Positions 1 through 6,935 of a stretch of 13,109 nucleotides of DNA are shown piece by piece (the first letter of the stretch is position 1; the number at the start of each line of letters is the position of its first letter). The position numbers were made by a program, and so were the translations under genes. The notes beneath the pieces are model-generated. The model made no database searches. It was given only the letters and a program-made list of their open reading frames with translations, and had not been told where the DNA came from. Source of the stretch: Candidatus Heimdallarchaeota archaeon (GTDB lineage Archaea; Asgardarchaeota; Heimdallarchaeia; Heimdallarchaeales; Kariarchaeaceae); assembly GCA_029882335.1 (NCBI GenBank), contig JAOUKW010000073.1, positions 1 to 13,109 on the forward strand, written 5' to 3'.

Positions 1-105
1 GATATCTTGACCAAACATGAATCGACTGACTAGATATGCAGTTGGTATAGATCCGAGTAGATATGAAACTACAAATAATAATACTATGATGAAATGGAAG
101 GACAT
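1..105 (-). CDS. plsY: PlsY-like glycerol-3-phosphate acyltransferase, partial (second tandem copy)
   Basis: This is the first 35 codons of a minus-strand gene that runs off the window at position 1. The frame reads M-S-F-H-F, then a hydrophobic stretch, then SYLLGSIPTAYLVSRF and FGQDI. That matches the N-terminus of the complete plsY-like gene next door (SYLIGSIPPAYLIAKF, FGINI) in both sequence and position, so this is a tandem paralogue. The GSIPxAYL segment is the conserved first membrane segment of the PlsY family, which transfers acyl groups from acyl-phosphate to glycerol-3-phosphate. The start is ATG at 105; an in-frame stop lies seven codons upstream. The gene begins 64 bp after the end of the other copy, and a TATA-like element about 25 bp upstream suggests its own promoter. 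Whether it is full length or active cannot be seen here. Confidence 0.8.
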   Translation of the reverse strand, partial: MSFHFIIVLLFVVSYLLGSIPTAYLVSRFMFGQDI

Positions 106-124
106 ATGTCTAATCCATGTGACT

Positions 125-137
125 CAATTAAAAATAG
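125..137 (-). promoter_or_regulatory. TATA-like promoter element of the truncated plsY copy
   Basis: On the minus strand this reads CTATTTTTAATTG. Its centre is about 25-26 bp upstream of the ATG at 105, the spacing expected for an archaeal TATA box serving a leaderless transcript. It lies in the 64-bp gap between the two plsY copies. Confidence 0.45.
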
Positions 138-169
138 TTTGTCTACCGTAATAAAATTTCAAATAAATA

Positions 170-835
170 TTATATAGATTTTGATCTATTGATCTCTTCT
201 TTTTGACCTATTTTTCTCTCATTACCCGCAAATAGTCTTCTTATGTTTTCTCGGTGTGTGTAATAGATTATTCCCACTAGGATAATGCCCATTACTAGAT
301 AGGCAACTACATTTAAACTAATATAAAGTAGTATTGGGACTAAAATAACTCCAATTAAATTGGACAATGATGTTATCTTAGTAACCACAAAAACTAGTAC
401 TATCATTACTCCTAATAGGATTAAAAATGAGATGGGATCTAGAGCAAGAACAACTCCACCAGTAGTAGCCATTCCTTTACCTGCTTTAAATTTCAGAAAT
501 ATTGAAAAACAATGTCCTAATACAGCTGCTATTCCTGAAAATGCTAGTACCACCTCAAGACTAGTAAATAATTCTATTTTTCCATTTATTTGAGAAGATA
601 CTACTACTTTGGTTAATAATACTGCGAGCGTTCCTTTCAATACATCTAATACTCCAACAAGAATTCCAATATTTTTACCCATTAATCTTGCAGAGTTAGC
701 ACCACCAACATTTCCACTACCCTGTTCTTTAATATTAATTCCAAATTTGAATTTTGCTATTAAATATGCTGGAGGGATACTACCAATGAGGTATGAACTA
801 ATTATCATAAATAAGGAGAGAATATGACTACTCAT
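170..835 (-). CDS. plsY: PlsY-family acyl-phosphate:glycerol-3-phosphate acyltransferase
   Basis: A 221-residue polytopic membrane protein of typical PlsY length. All three PlsY signature blocks are visible: GSIPPAYLIAK (residues 18-28) with GSGNVGGANSAR (39-50) and D64-KG; GHCFSIFLKFKAGKGMATTGG (107-127), where the usual GGKG reads AGKG; and THRENIRRLFAGNE near the C-terminus (193-206). Hydrophobic segments lie at about 5-25, 55-78, 93-113, 129-151 and 158-191. In bacteria PlsY makes lysophosphatidic acid from acyl-phosphate supplied by PlsX. Archaea build ether lipids and generally lack that donor route, so the substrate here is uncertain. PlsY homologues are known in a few archaeal groups, including Asgard archaea and some Euryarchaeota. 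The start is ATG at 835. It is divergent from ridA and followed by a second, truncated plsY copy. Confidence 0.92.
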   Translation of the reverse strand: MSSHILSLFMIISSYLIGSIPPAYLIAKFKFGINIKEQGSGNVGGANSARLMGKNIGILVGVLDVLKGTLAVLLTKVVVSSQINGKIELFTSLEVVLAFSGIAAVLGHCFSIFLKFKAGKGMATTGGVVLALDPISFLILLGVMIVLVFVVTKITSLSNLIGVILVPILLYISLNVVAYLVMGIILVGIIYYTHRENIRRLFAGNERKIGQKEEINRSKSI

Positions 836-941
836 ATGTTGACTCGTGAATATCCAGTCTAAAAGGTTATTAAAATATCAATATACAGATAGATAAATCC
901 TTAAAAAATTTAGTCGTATCACGATAGCATTGATAATAACC

Positions 942-950
942 AATTAAAAG
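942..950 (+). promoter_or_regulatory. TATA-like element upstream of ridA
   Basis: AATTAAAAG is centred about 27 bp before the ATG at 973. An alternative weak element, TGATAATAA (931-939), sits about 26 bp before the ATG at 961. The evidence is weak because the whole 836-960 intergenic stretch is AT-rich. Confidence 0.3.
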
Positions 951-972
951 CAAATTAAAAATGTTTAATAAG

Positions 973-1350
973 ATGAAGCAAGTAATACATACAGATCGAG
1001 CACCAAAAGCCATCGGACCATACTCTCAGGGTATTGTTGTTGGTGATTTATTATTTACTGCTGGACAGGTTGGTCTCAATCCTTCAACTGGTGAATTAGC
1101 CACTTCTGTTGAGGATCAAGTGATTCAAATAATGGAGAATTTACGAGGAATTGCAGAGCAAGCAGGAACCAGTCTAGAGAATGCGGTAAAAACAACTATA
1201 TTTTTGGCTGATTTAAGTCATTATGCCATAGTAAACGAGGTATATGGTCGTTATTTTGCCGTAACTCCTCCGGTTAGATCTACTGTTGAGGTATCAAAAT
1301 TGCCTATTAATGCCTTGGTAGAAATTGAAGCAATATTTCTTATTCCTTAA
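973..1350 (+). CDS. ridA: RidA/YjgF/UK114 family reactive imine deaminase
   Basis: A 125-residue RidA-family protein. RidA hydrolyses reactive 2-aminoacrylate and other imine/enamine intermediates released by PLP enzymes, giving keto acids and ammonia; it acts as a cytosolic homotrimer. Family features are the N-terminal APKAIGPYSQG (residues 10-20), the LFTAGQVG strand (27-34), PPVRSTVEV with the expected catalytic arginine R102, and VEIEAI with E119. The ATG at 973 gives MKQVIHTDRAPKAIGPYSQ, the canonical family start and length. An upstream in-frame ATG at 961 would add four residues and cannot be excluded. The gene converges with the unrecognised minus-strand gene ending at 1373. The keto-acid and PLP-linked genes elsewhere in the window fit its detoxifying role, though they are not in its operon. 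Confidence 0.93.
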   Translation: MKQVIHTDRAPKAIGPYSQGIVVGDLLFTAGQVGLNPSTGELATSVEDQVIQIMENLRGIAEQAGTSLENAVKTTIFLADLSHYAIVNEVYGRYFAVTPPVRSTVEVSKLPINALVEIEAIFLIP

Positions 1351-1372
1351 TTGCATTCATAATCCGATCAAT

Positions 1373-1753
1373 TTATTTGAATATATCATTTAACACCTGG
1401 ATGAATAATTCTCGGAATTTATCCTTTGTTTCGGCTGCATCCAACGTAGGATAGATGCACTTGCATAACTCTGTTGCTGTAATCACTGCTACTTCTGCAG
1501 AAAGTTCTTTGATAAATGTAAGAACCGTTTCCTCTTCACCTCTAATTTCAACATCTAATTCATGTGCGTCACGAATTGAAATAGTTATATTTTCATCTCC
1601 ATCATTTATACTGATTACTTCCGAATCTCCTGCAGGACCCTGAAAGCTCAGAAATTCCGTATATCTTCCCTTTACTGCTAATAATTGGATGGCTTTATTT
1701 ATTAAATCAGTTGAGACATACTTATTGCGGATTGTTTTGCAGACAGTAGACAC
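1373..1753 (-). CDS. Unrecognised 126-residue soluble protein
   Basis: I do not recognise this family. The frame is open for 126 residues from a GTG codon at 1753. The protein is soluble and acidic, with no membrane segment. It looks alpha/beta: a helical N-terminus (about 14-30), a strand-rich centre with alternating residues (GDENITISIRDAHELDVEIRG written in pieces: strand 54-61, strand 66-71), and helices at about 74-88 and 106-125. Three cysteines (C5, C97, C99) do not form a recognisable metal site. Base composition resembles its neighbours, so there is no sign of recent transfer. A TTAATGTAAT stretch 21-30 bp upstream of the GTG is a possible TATA element and would make the GTG a leaderless start. 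It converges on ridA with a 22-bp gap. Confidence 0.7.
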   Translation of the reverse strand: MSTVCKTIRNKYVSTDLINKAIQLLAVKGRYTEFLSFQGPAGDSEVISINDGDENITISIRDAHELDVEIRGEEETVLTFIKELSAEVAVITATELCKCIYPTLDAAETKDKFRELFIQVLNDIFK

Positions 1754-2055
1754 TAAAATTTATGATAATATCTATTACATTAAGATTATGAAAAATGGTT
1801 CAAATAATGAAAAAGAAGAGGACATTTTTATACAAAATACGAGCAATTTTAATTTTCATCTCTTTGCTTTTTATTGATCCATTGTGGTTATTATTCTTCA
1901 ATCTTGATTCTAAATTTTTAACAATATTTGAAAAATAGAGGATTTTAAAAATTACATAATTCTCGGAATTTTCATTGAATTTTATGTTAATTCAATTTAA
2001 ATTTCAAGTTGAAATCATTATGTTTAATATTTTTTATGTTAAAATTTCTATTGCA
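1754..2055. other. AT-rich spacer without a convincing gene
   Basis: This stretch of about 300 bp separates the unrecognised minus-strand gene from the plus-strand regulator gene. It holds the upstream region of the minus-strand gene and the promoter of the regulator. Short open frames are present in it, but none shows a family motif or plausible amino acid pattern. No tRNA, hairpin terminator or repeat array was seen. Confidence 0.6.
2023..2034 (+). promoter_or_regulatory. TATA-like element upstream of the HTH/zinc-ribbon gene
   Basis: TTTAATATTTTT is centred about 27 bp before the ATG at 2056. The spacing predicts a transcript starting at or very near that ATG, and it argues against the longer open frame that begins at 1975. 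Confidence 0.5.
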
Positions 2056-2337
2056 ATGGTTAGAGAAGAAATAATCTCTTGGCTGAAAGATAATCCATCT
2101 ACTGCAGTTGATTTGTCTAAACAATTCAATAGATCACAAATAGGCATCGAAGAAGATTTAGATCACATTCGTACATCTATTAGAGATAATCCAAGTATTA
2201 TTCTAGCAATACGACCTGCTATGTGTCTAATGTGTGAATATATTTTTTCTACGGATCGAACAAAAGCTCCAACAAAATGTCCTGAGTGTCATGCAGAAAA
2301 AATACGCTTACCTAGTTTTGTAATTCAAGATAAATGA
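2056..2337 (+). CDS. Predicted transcriptional regulator, HTH domain fused to zinc ribbon (COG3357-like)
   Basis: A 93-residue archaeal regulator. The N-terminal half (residues 1-45) reads as a winged-helix domain: MVREEIISWLKDNPSTAVDL, then an SKQFNRSQIGIEEDL recognition region. The C-terminal half carries four cysteines, C57-x2-C60 and C75-PE-C78, a classic zinc ribbon. This HTH plus zinc-ribbon order matches the small archaeal family COG3357, whose targets are unknown. I chose ATG 2056: upstream in-frame codons (1975-2055) encode a Phe/Ile-rich stretch unlike the family, there is a TATA-like element at the right distance, and MVREEI is a typical start. The CofE-like gene begins 49 bp downstream with its own TATA element, so co-transcription is not assured. 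Confidence 0.85.
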   Translation: MVREEIISWLKDNPSTAVDLSKQFNRSQIGIEEDLDHIRTSIRDNPSIILAIRPAMCLMCEYIFSTDRTKAPTKCPECHAEKIRLPSFVIQDK

Positions 2338-2356
2338 TATGATCTACGACAACATG

Positions 2357-2364
2357 AATATAAA
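2357..2364 (+). promoter_or_regulatory. TATA box of the cofE-like gene
   Basis: AATATAAA is centred 26-27 bp before the ATG at 2387 but only about 14 bp before the in-frame ATG at 2375. It therefore decides in favour of the 2387 start on a leaderless mRNA. This is one of the clearest TATA elements in the window. Confidence 0.6.
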
Positions 2365-2386
2365 CTGATAGTCAATGTGTCTGTTA

Positions 2387-3127
2387 ATGATACAATTAAT
2401 TCCTGTTATCCCATTTCCAATAGTTAATACTGAAGATGAAATTTGGTCTTCGTTACAAAATTCTTTAAAGGATTTGTTAGAAGATGGTGATATTTTAGTT
2501 TCTGCTCACACTCCTTGGTCTCGAGTAAAAGGATATATTTACGATATCAGTGAAGTACAACCTTCTGCAAGAGCAATTGAAATCGCAAGTATCATCGATA
2601 AACCAGCGGCCAAGATAGAGGTAATTCTTCAATCGAGTTTGAATATTGAAAAAATCGAACGAAATTTAATTATTGCCACAAATAAGGCTGGGATATTATG
2701 TGCAAATGCAGGAATTGACGAATCAAATGCAGGTATTGGTAAATTAATTGCAGTTCCTGAAGATCCTGATAATTTAGCATTGGAAATTCGTAATTTTGTC
2801 AAGGAACAATTACATAAAGATATTGCTGTAATAATTTCAGATACCGTGGGAAGAGCATTAAGGAGAGGGGTAGTCAACATCGCAATTGGAATTTCAGGCA
2901 TCCCATGTATTCGTTCAGATATTGAGAAAAAAGATTTATTTGGATATGAGATGAAAGTTTCTCAAGTGGCTATTGCCGACGAAATTGCCTCCGCTGCTGA
3001 ATTATTACAGGGACAAAGTGACGAAGGAGTACCTTTTGTTATAGTTCGTGGTTTTAAAATTAATTTTGAGGGAGAGCAGTCTGCTAGGTTTCTTAATCGA
3101 CCCAAAGAAGAAAGATTGTTTAGATGA
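2387..3127 (+). CDS. cofE: CofE-like coenzyme F420-0:gamma-glutamyl ligase family protein
   Basis: A 246-residue protein with the family core of F420-0:gamma-glutamyl ligase, the GTP-dependent enzyme that adds glutamates to coenzyme F420. Visible motifs: GILCANAGIDESN (residues 102-114) with D111 as a likely metal ligand; ISDTVGRALRRGVVNIAIG (150-168) with D152; and a C-terminal block with DLFGYEMK, ADEIASAAELL (198-208) and VPFVIVRG. Length is normal. One oddity is that the N-terminal signature usually found as KIVSKAEGR reads HTPWSRVKGY here (41-50), although the flanking strand and following VxPSARA segment align. Substrate or activity may therefore differ from classical CofE. The start is set at the second ATG by the TATA spacing and the MIQLIPV-like beginning; ATG 2375 is the alternative. 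No other F420 biosynthesis gene is in the window. Confidence 0.85.
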   Translation: MIQLIPVIPFPIVNTEDEIWSSLQNSLKDLLEDGDILVSAHTPWSRVKGYIYDISEVQPSARAIEIASIIDKPAAKIEVILQSSLNIEKIERNLIIATNKAGILCANAGIDESNAGIGKLIAVPEDPDNLALEIRNFVKEQLHKDIAVIISDTVGRALRRGVVNIAIGISGIPCIRSDIEKKDLFGYEMKVSQVAIADEIASAAELLQGQSDEGVPFVIVRGFKINFEGEQSARFLNRPKEERLFR

Positions 3128-3175
3128 TTTATTGCTACTCTTTGATCTTGAATGATTTCTGTAATTAATCGATTT

Positions 3176-3184
3176 CTTTATCTT
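3176..3184 (+). promoter_or_regulatory. TATA-like element of the rlmE-trm1-rnhB operon
   Basis: CTTTATCTT is centred about 27 bp upstream of the GTG at 3207. The position fits a leaderless transcript beginning at the GTG. No Shine-Dalgarno sequence precedes it. The element is a weak match by sequence. Confidence 0.35.
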
Positions 3185-3206
3185 GTAACACGAAAATAGT
3201 AGTATA

Positions 3207-3803
3207 GTGGAAAATAGGAAAGATCATTATTATAAAAAAGCAAAAGATGAAGGTTATCGAGCGCGATCTTCCTATAAACTGAAGCAAATTCAAACCAAAT
3301 TTAAAATTATAAAACCGGGTGATTATGTTATTGATTTAGGTGCAGCTCCCGGAGGTTGGTCTCAGGTAGCCGGTGAATTAGTAAAATCAAAGGGAAAAGT
3401 TATAGCATTAGATAAAAATCCAATGCGGAGTTTTCAATTTGATAATATCATAACACTTCAAATGAACATGGAATCTCCAATGCTTATGCAACATCTTTCT
3501 ACTCATTTTAATAAGCCTATTAATGTGGTCTTGTCTGATTTAGCAGGTAATGTAACCGGAAATTGGCATCTCGATTCGGAGAGACAGATTCATTTGGCAA
3601 CTATGGCATTACGCACAGCAGAAACAGTACTTAATGCAGGTGGTAATTTTGTTACCAAAGTATTTAGAGGTCCCTCATTGAATGAATTTGAGGAAGAGCT
3701 AAAGGAATTATTTGAATTTAAGAAGAATTGGAGACCACCTGCTACAAGGAAAAATTCTGCCGAAGAATATATCATTTGTAAGGGATTTGTAAAGGATGAG
3801 TAA
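3207..3803 (+). CDS. rlmE: RlmE/FtsJ-type rRNA 2'-O-ribose methyltransferase
   Basis: A 198-residue SAM-dependent methyltransferase of the FtsJ/RlmE family, which methylates the 2'-OH of the A-loop uridine of large-subunit rRNA (U2552 in E. coli). Motifs: YRARSSYKLKQI (residues 17-28), SAM motif I VIDLGAAPGGWSQVA (41-55), ALDK (67-70), VLSDLAGN (108-115), and GGNFVTKVF (145-153). The K-D-K-E tetrad can be placed as K24, D111, K151 and E186 (the last in SAEEY). There is no extra C-terminal domain, so it resembles bacterial RlmE and archaeal FtsJ in size. The start is GTG at 3207. The stop overlaps the start of trm1 by 8 bp, implying translational coupling. Together with Trm1 and RNase HII it forms an operon of nucleic-acid enzymes. 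Confidence 0.95.
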   Translation: MENRKDHYYKKAKDEGYRARSSYKLKQIQTKFKIIKPGDYVIDLGAAPGGWSQVAGELVKSKGKVIALDKNPMRSFQFDNIITLQMNMESPMLMQHLSTHFNKPINVVLSDLAGNVTGNWHLDSERQIHLATMALRTAETVLNAGGNFVTKVFRGPSLNEFEEELKELFEFKKNWRPPATRKNSAEEYIICKGFVKDE

Positions 3804-5034
3804 TAAGGATATTACTGAAATCACTGGTTATATTGATTTACAACCGATTTGGCCGGATTATCCTCAAACCGCGGTAGAGGAGGGAATGGTTAAAATGCAA
3901 ATTATAGAATCACCATCTGTATATGAGGCACCAATATTTTTCAACCCTGTAATGGTTTTAAATCGTGATTTTTCTCTTTTATTCTCGAAATTATATTCCC
4001 AATCAGTAAATCACCCGATAAGAGTATTTGAGCCATTGGCAGGTGTGGGAATCAGAGGATTCCGATTATGTATTGAAATTGCCGACGCGATTGAAGAGGT
4101 TGTTATTTGTGATTTTAATGATTTGACTATTCAGGTCGCCAATTATAATCTAAATCATTTACAATTAAAACAGAAAATTCGATTATTCCAACGTGAATGT
4201 CGATCACTGGCATATCAATTAACAGAATATTATCAAAAGTATCATTATGTTGATTTAGATCCTTTTGGGTCTCCTATGCCTTTTATTGATAGTATTTGGA
4301 ATGTTATGACACTTCGGTCATTGGTCGCTGTTACTGCTACTGATATGACTGCTCTTTGTGGGGTATATCCTGATGCATGTTTGAGAAAATATGGCTCAAT
4401 ACCTTTAAATAACTTTCATACACATGAAACTGCAGCTCGAATTCTAATTGCTGCAGTAGTAAAATCTGCTTCTCGGCATGAACGAGGTGTAAAACCAATT
4501 TTTACCAGTTCTGCAGATCATTATGTTAAGATATTTTTTCTATCTCGAAAAGGTAGGGGTGAGGCCAATGCTGCGGTTGAATTAATCGGGTTCTCATATA
4601 CTTGCGATGGATGTAGTCAAATTTATTATCGAAAAGGTTTATTTGAACACCATGTGCAGTGTTGTGGTGATTTAAAACAGGCTGGACCTTTATGGGCTGG
4701 AAATATATTCGACAAGGAGTGGTGTAGTCTAGCAATCACAGAACTAGGACAAACCGAGGATAAATCAAATTTTCCAAGCCTAGCCACCCATAAACGTATG
4801 TCTAAATTATTAATTGAAGGGAGAGATGGTCATCATCTACCCGGTTATTATGTTATGAGTGAACTATCCAAGCGATTCGGTATAGTTCAACCAAAATTTG
4901 CAGTATTTAAGGAAAAATTAAATGAATTAGGATTTGATTGTGTGCAATCGCGATTTGTTAAACAAGCCTTTCGATCCAATGCCAGTGGAGCAGTGATTAA
5001 GGAAATATTAATTTCATTATCTTTACAAAAATAG
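3796..5034 (+). CDS. trm1: tRNA (guanine26-N2)-dimethyltransferase Trm1
   Basis: A 412-residue Trm1, the SAM-dependent enzyme making N2,N2-dimethylguanosine at G26 of tRNA; the family is typical of archaea and eukaryotes. Motifs: EEGMVKM (28-34), YEAPIFFNPVMVLNRDFS (43-60), SAM motif I FEPLAGVGIRGFR (78-90), the catalytic DLDPFGSPMPF (153-163), TDMTALCGVYPDACLRKYGS (182-201), and HETAARILI (210-218). A zinc-binding loop is suggested by C270-x2-C273 and C289/C290, followed by GPLWAG (297-302). The C-terminal RSNASGAV (393-400) is also conserved in the family. Length is within the archaeal range. The ATG overlaps the end of rlmE and is directly preceded by AAAGG. RNase HII starts 11 bp after the stop. 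Confidence 0.96.
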   Translation: MSNKDITEITGYIDLQPIWPDYPQTAVEEGMVKMQIIESPSVYEAPIFFNPVMVLNRDFSLLFSKLYSQSVNHPIRVFEPLAGVGIRGFRLCIEIADAIEEVVICDFNDLTIQVANYNLNHLQLKQKIRLFQRECRSLAYQLTEYYQKYHYVDLDPFGSPMPFIDSIWNVMTLRSLVAVTATDMTALCGVYPDACLRKYGSIPLNNFHTHETAARILIAAVVKSASRHERGVKPIFTSSADHYVKIFFLSRKGRGEANAAVELIGFSYTCDGCSQIYYRKGLFEHHVQCCGDLKQAGPLWAGNIFDKEWCSLAITELGQTEDKSNFPSLATHKRMSKLLIEGRDGHHLPGYYVMSELSKRFGIVQPKFAVFKEKLNELGFDCVQSRFVKQAFRSNASGAVIKEILISLSLQK

Positions 5035-5045
5035 GGTGTAATTGA

Positions 5046-5732
5046 ATGAACGAACAGAAGAGTTTGATTGCAGGAATGGATGAAGCAGGTAGAGGTCCAG
5101 TTATTGGTCCTTTAGTATTCGGTTTAGTGGTTGTTACTTCTGAACAGGAGTCATTTCTTAAGGAAAATGGTGTCGAAGATTCAAAAACTCTAAGTAAATT
5201 AAATAGACAGAGGTTAGCTGCTATTATTAAAGAGAACACAACTTATTGTGATACTTTAGTTGTAAATGCAGAAACAATTACATCATTAATGGGTGAGATG
5301 ACACTGAATGAAATAGAAATAAAATTTTTCCGACAACTAATAAGCCCTCAAGTTAACAAAATTGGTATATTACAATTGGATGCTGCTGATGTTAATGCTG
5401 AAAGATTTGGGTCAAGGTTTGCAGATCTATTTGATGGACAAATACAATCTTTTCACAAAGGTGATCAACTTTTTACCAGTGTTGGTGCTGCAAGTATATT
5501 GGCAAAAACCACTCGTGATGAGATTATTGAATCACTTCAGCAAAAAATAAGTAAATTTGATCCTACTTTGCCTTCATTTGGAAGTGGTTATCCAACAGAT
5601 GCAAAACCATTTTTACAAGCGTATTACTCAAAATATCATTCTTTTCCTATGTTTGTCAGAACCACTTGGAAGACTGTAAAAAAAATAGAGTCAAGTTTTG
5701 CCCAATCTGATCTTAATTCATTTTTTAGCTGA
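5046..5732 (+). CDS. rnhB: Ribonuclease HII with C-terminal PCNA-binding (PIP) motif
   Basis: A 228-residue RNase HII, which cleaves the RNA strand of RNA-DNA hybrids and incises at single ribonucleotides in DNA. The family start AGMDEAGRGPVIGPLV (9-24) supplies D12 and E13. LDAADVNAERFG (111-122) gives the third acidic residue, D112, and GAASILAKTTRDE (147-159) gives D158. FGSGYPTD (178-185) is also conserved. The last residues read QSDLNSFFS: Q220-x2-L223-x2-F226-F227 is a canonical PIP box, the PCNA-binding peptide also described at the C-terminus of archaeal RNase HII. The start is ATG at 5046 with an AGGGTG ribosome-binding-like site about 8 bp upstream, 11 bp after trm1. The stop is only 2 bp from the stop of the convergent aminotransferase gene. 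Confidence 0.96.
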   Translation: MNEQKSLIAGMDEAGRGPVIGPLVFGLVVVTSEQESFLKENGVEDSKTLSKLNRQRLAAIIKENTTYCDTLVVNAETITSLMGEMTLNEIEIKFFRQLISPQVNKIGILQLDAADVNAERFGSRFADLFDGQIQSFHKGDQLFTSVGAASILAKTTRDEIIESLQQKISKFDPTLPSFGSGYPTDAKPFLQAYYSKYHSFPMFVRTTWKTVKKIESSFAQSDLNSFFS

Positions 5733-5734
5733 TC

Positions 5735-6847
5735 TTATAAACTGCTTTTAATTGCATGAAGTGTTCTTTTGATATCATTTTCCGAAACAGTTCCCATATG
5801 TCCTACTCTAAAATATTCATTAGCATGTCCTGATAAAATACCACCAGCTACCTGAACTCCATTTTGCAGTATTTTCCCTCTGAAGTCGGTTGGGTCTACT
5901 GATTCTGGATATTTTGGTGTAGTTAAAGTATCTGCATAAGCAGTATCTTTGGTGAGGAATTCAAATCCTAATTCTTTCATTTCTGATCTAAATAATTCAG
6001 CTAGTTTTTTATGTCTATCAAAACGTGCATCGATACCTTCTGCAATAATTTCATCTATTGATCTCTTTAAGGTCATTATTAGGTTTGTTGCTGGAGTGGA
6101 AAAATATTTCACTGTCCCAGAACGATAAGCATCCATTATAGGCCACCAGTTTGAAACATTGGCATAATAACTTGGAATCGGAGATTTTCGTTTTTCAGTG
6201 AAGTCTCTTGCTTTGGGAGAAAACATAGCAATACTCAATCCTGGTGGCACACTAAGTGCCTTTTGTGCTCCTGTAAAACATATATCTAATTTCCATTTTT
6301 CCTGATTTGTAGGTTGACCACCAACGGAACAAACACCGTCTACAACTGAGAAAACATTATTGTCATGACATATTATACCAAATTCTTCAATGTTATTAGC
6401 TACTCCTGATGAGGTATCCACATGTTGTATAAAAGCTATATCTGGTTGATATTCTTCAATTTCTGATTTAATTTGATCTTTGGAGAACTTATCCCCAATG
6501 TCAGAGTTAACTATTTTGTAATCCAATTGATATGCTTTGAGAAGATGTTCAAATCGCTCTCCAAAGTAACCAGTACTGAAGACTAATGATTTTTGGTTAT
6601 AACTTCTATCAATAAGATTAATCAAAGCTATTTCCATGGACAGAGTTCCTGCACCTGCGATGACAAAAGGTGAGTACTCATGGCTACTTCCAAATATCAT
6701 GCCTAGATTTTGTAATACATCACTATATCCTTTGATGAATTCTCGTTCGGTGTGGGTATATGTTTTTTTGTTAAACGCCTTTAAAACAACTTCAGATACT
6801 TCAGTAGGACCCGGGATCATGATCAAGGGATCGTTATTATTAACCAT
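5735..6847 (-). CDS. Class V PLP aminotransferase (alanine-glyoxylate / serine-pyruvate type)
   Basis: A 370-residue fold-type I, class V aminotransferase. Motifs: IPGPTEV (11-17), GAGTLSMEIAL (65-75), HVDTSSGV (142-149), VDGVCSVGG (169-177) with the PLP-nitrogen aspartate D170, and TGAQKALSVPPGLS (192-205) with the Schiff-base lysine K196. YFSTPATNL follows, and a C-terminal GG...YFRVGHMGTV block closes the active site. The closest families are alanine-glyoxylate and serine-pyruvate (or serine-glyoxylate) aminotransferases; the exact donor cannot be read from sequence. H32 in THTEREF matches the aminotransferase pattern rather than the Gln of ureidoglycine-glyoxylate aminotransferase. The start is ATG at 6847; M10 (6820) is a possible shorter start, since a TATA-like GTATATAA lies only about 5-13 bp before 6847. 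It is divergent from the DUF6986 gene. Confidence 0.92.
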   Translation of the reverse strand: MVNNNDPLIMIPGPTEVSEVVLKAFNKKTYTHTEREFIKGYSDVLQNLGMIFGSSHEYSPFVIAGAGTLSMEIALINLIDRSYNQKSLVFSTGYFGERFEHLLKAYQLDYKIVNSDIGDKFSKDQIKSEIEEYQPDIAFIQHVDTSSGVANNIEEFGIICHDNNVFSVVDGVCSVGGQPTNQEKWKLDICFTGAQKALSVPPGLSIAMFSPKARDFTEKRKSPIPSYYANVSNWWPIMDAYRSGTVKYFSTPATNLIMTLKRSIDEIIAEGIDARFDRHKKLAELFRSEMKELGFEFLTKDTAYADTLTTPKYPESVDPTDFRGKILQNGVQVAGGILSGHANEYFRVGHMGTVSENDIKRTLHAIKSSL

Positions 6848-6907
6848 ATATTATATACTTAAAATCTTTAATAATAATTAATTGATGACAATTCATATTC
6901 AAATAAG

Positions 6908-6915
6908 TTATAATT
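6908..6915 (+). promoter_or_regulatory. TATA-like element of the DUF6986 gene
   Basis: TTATAATT is centred about 24-25 bp before the ATG at 6936 in the 88-bp divergent spacer shared with the aminotransferase gene. An AGGTG motif (6928-6932) also lies just before this ATG and could act as a ribosome-binding site. Confidence 0.4.
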
Positions 6916-6935
6916 CAATAATTTAACAGGTGCTT

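Noticed and set aside
1689..1877. Plus-strand 62-codon frame across the spacer at 1.75 kb
   Set aside because: Its first third is antisense to the unrecognised gene and the rest is low-complexity AT-rich sequence with no recognisable pattern.
1405..1971. A 16-bp direct repeat (ATAATTCTCGGAATTT) at 1405-1420 and 1956-1971
   Set aside because: One copy lies inside the coding region of the unrecognised gene and the other in a spacer. In AT-rich DNA of this length a single repeat of this size can occur by chance, and no target-site or mobile-element features accompany it.
1975..2055. Upstream extension of the HTH/zinc-ribbon gene by 27 residues
   Set aside because: The extension is Phe/Ile-rich, contains the TATA-like element of the gene and is unlike the family's N-terminus.
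5735..6847. Ureidoglycine-glyoxylate aminotransferase (PucG-like) identity for the class V aminotransferase, suggested by the DUF6986 neighbour
   Set aside because: The specificity position expected to be Gln in that family appears as His (H32) here, and no other purine or ureide catabolic gene is in the window.
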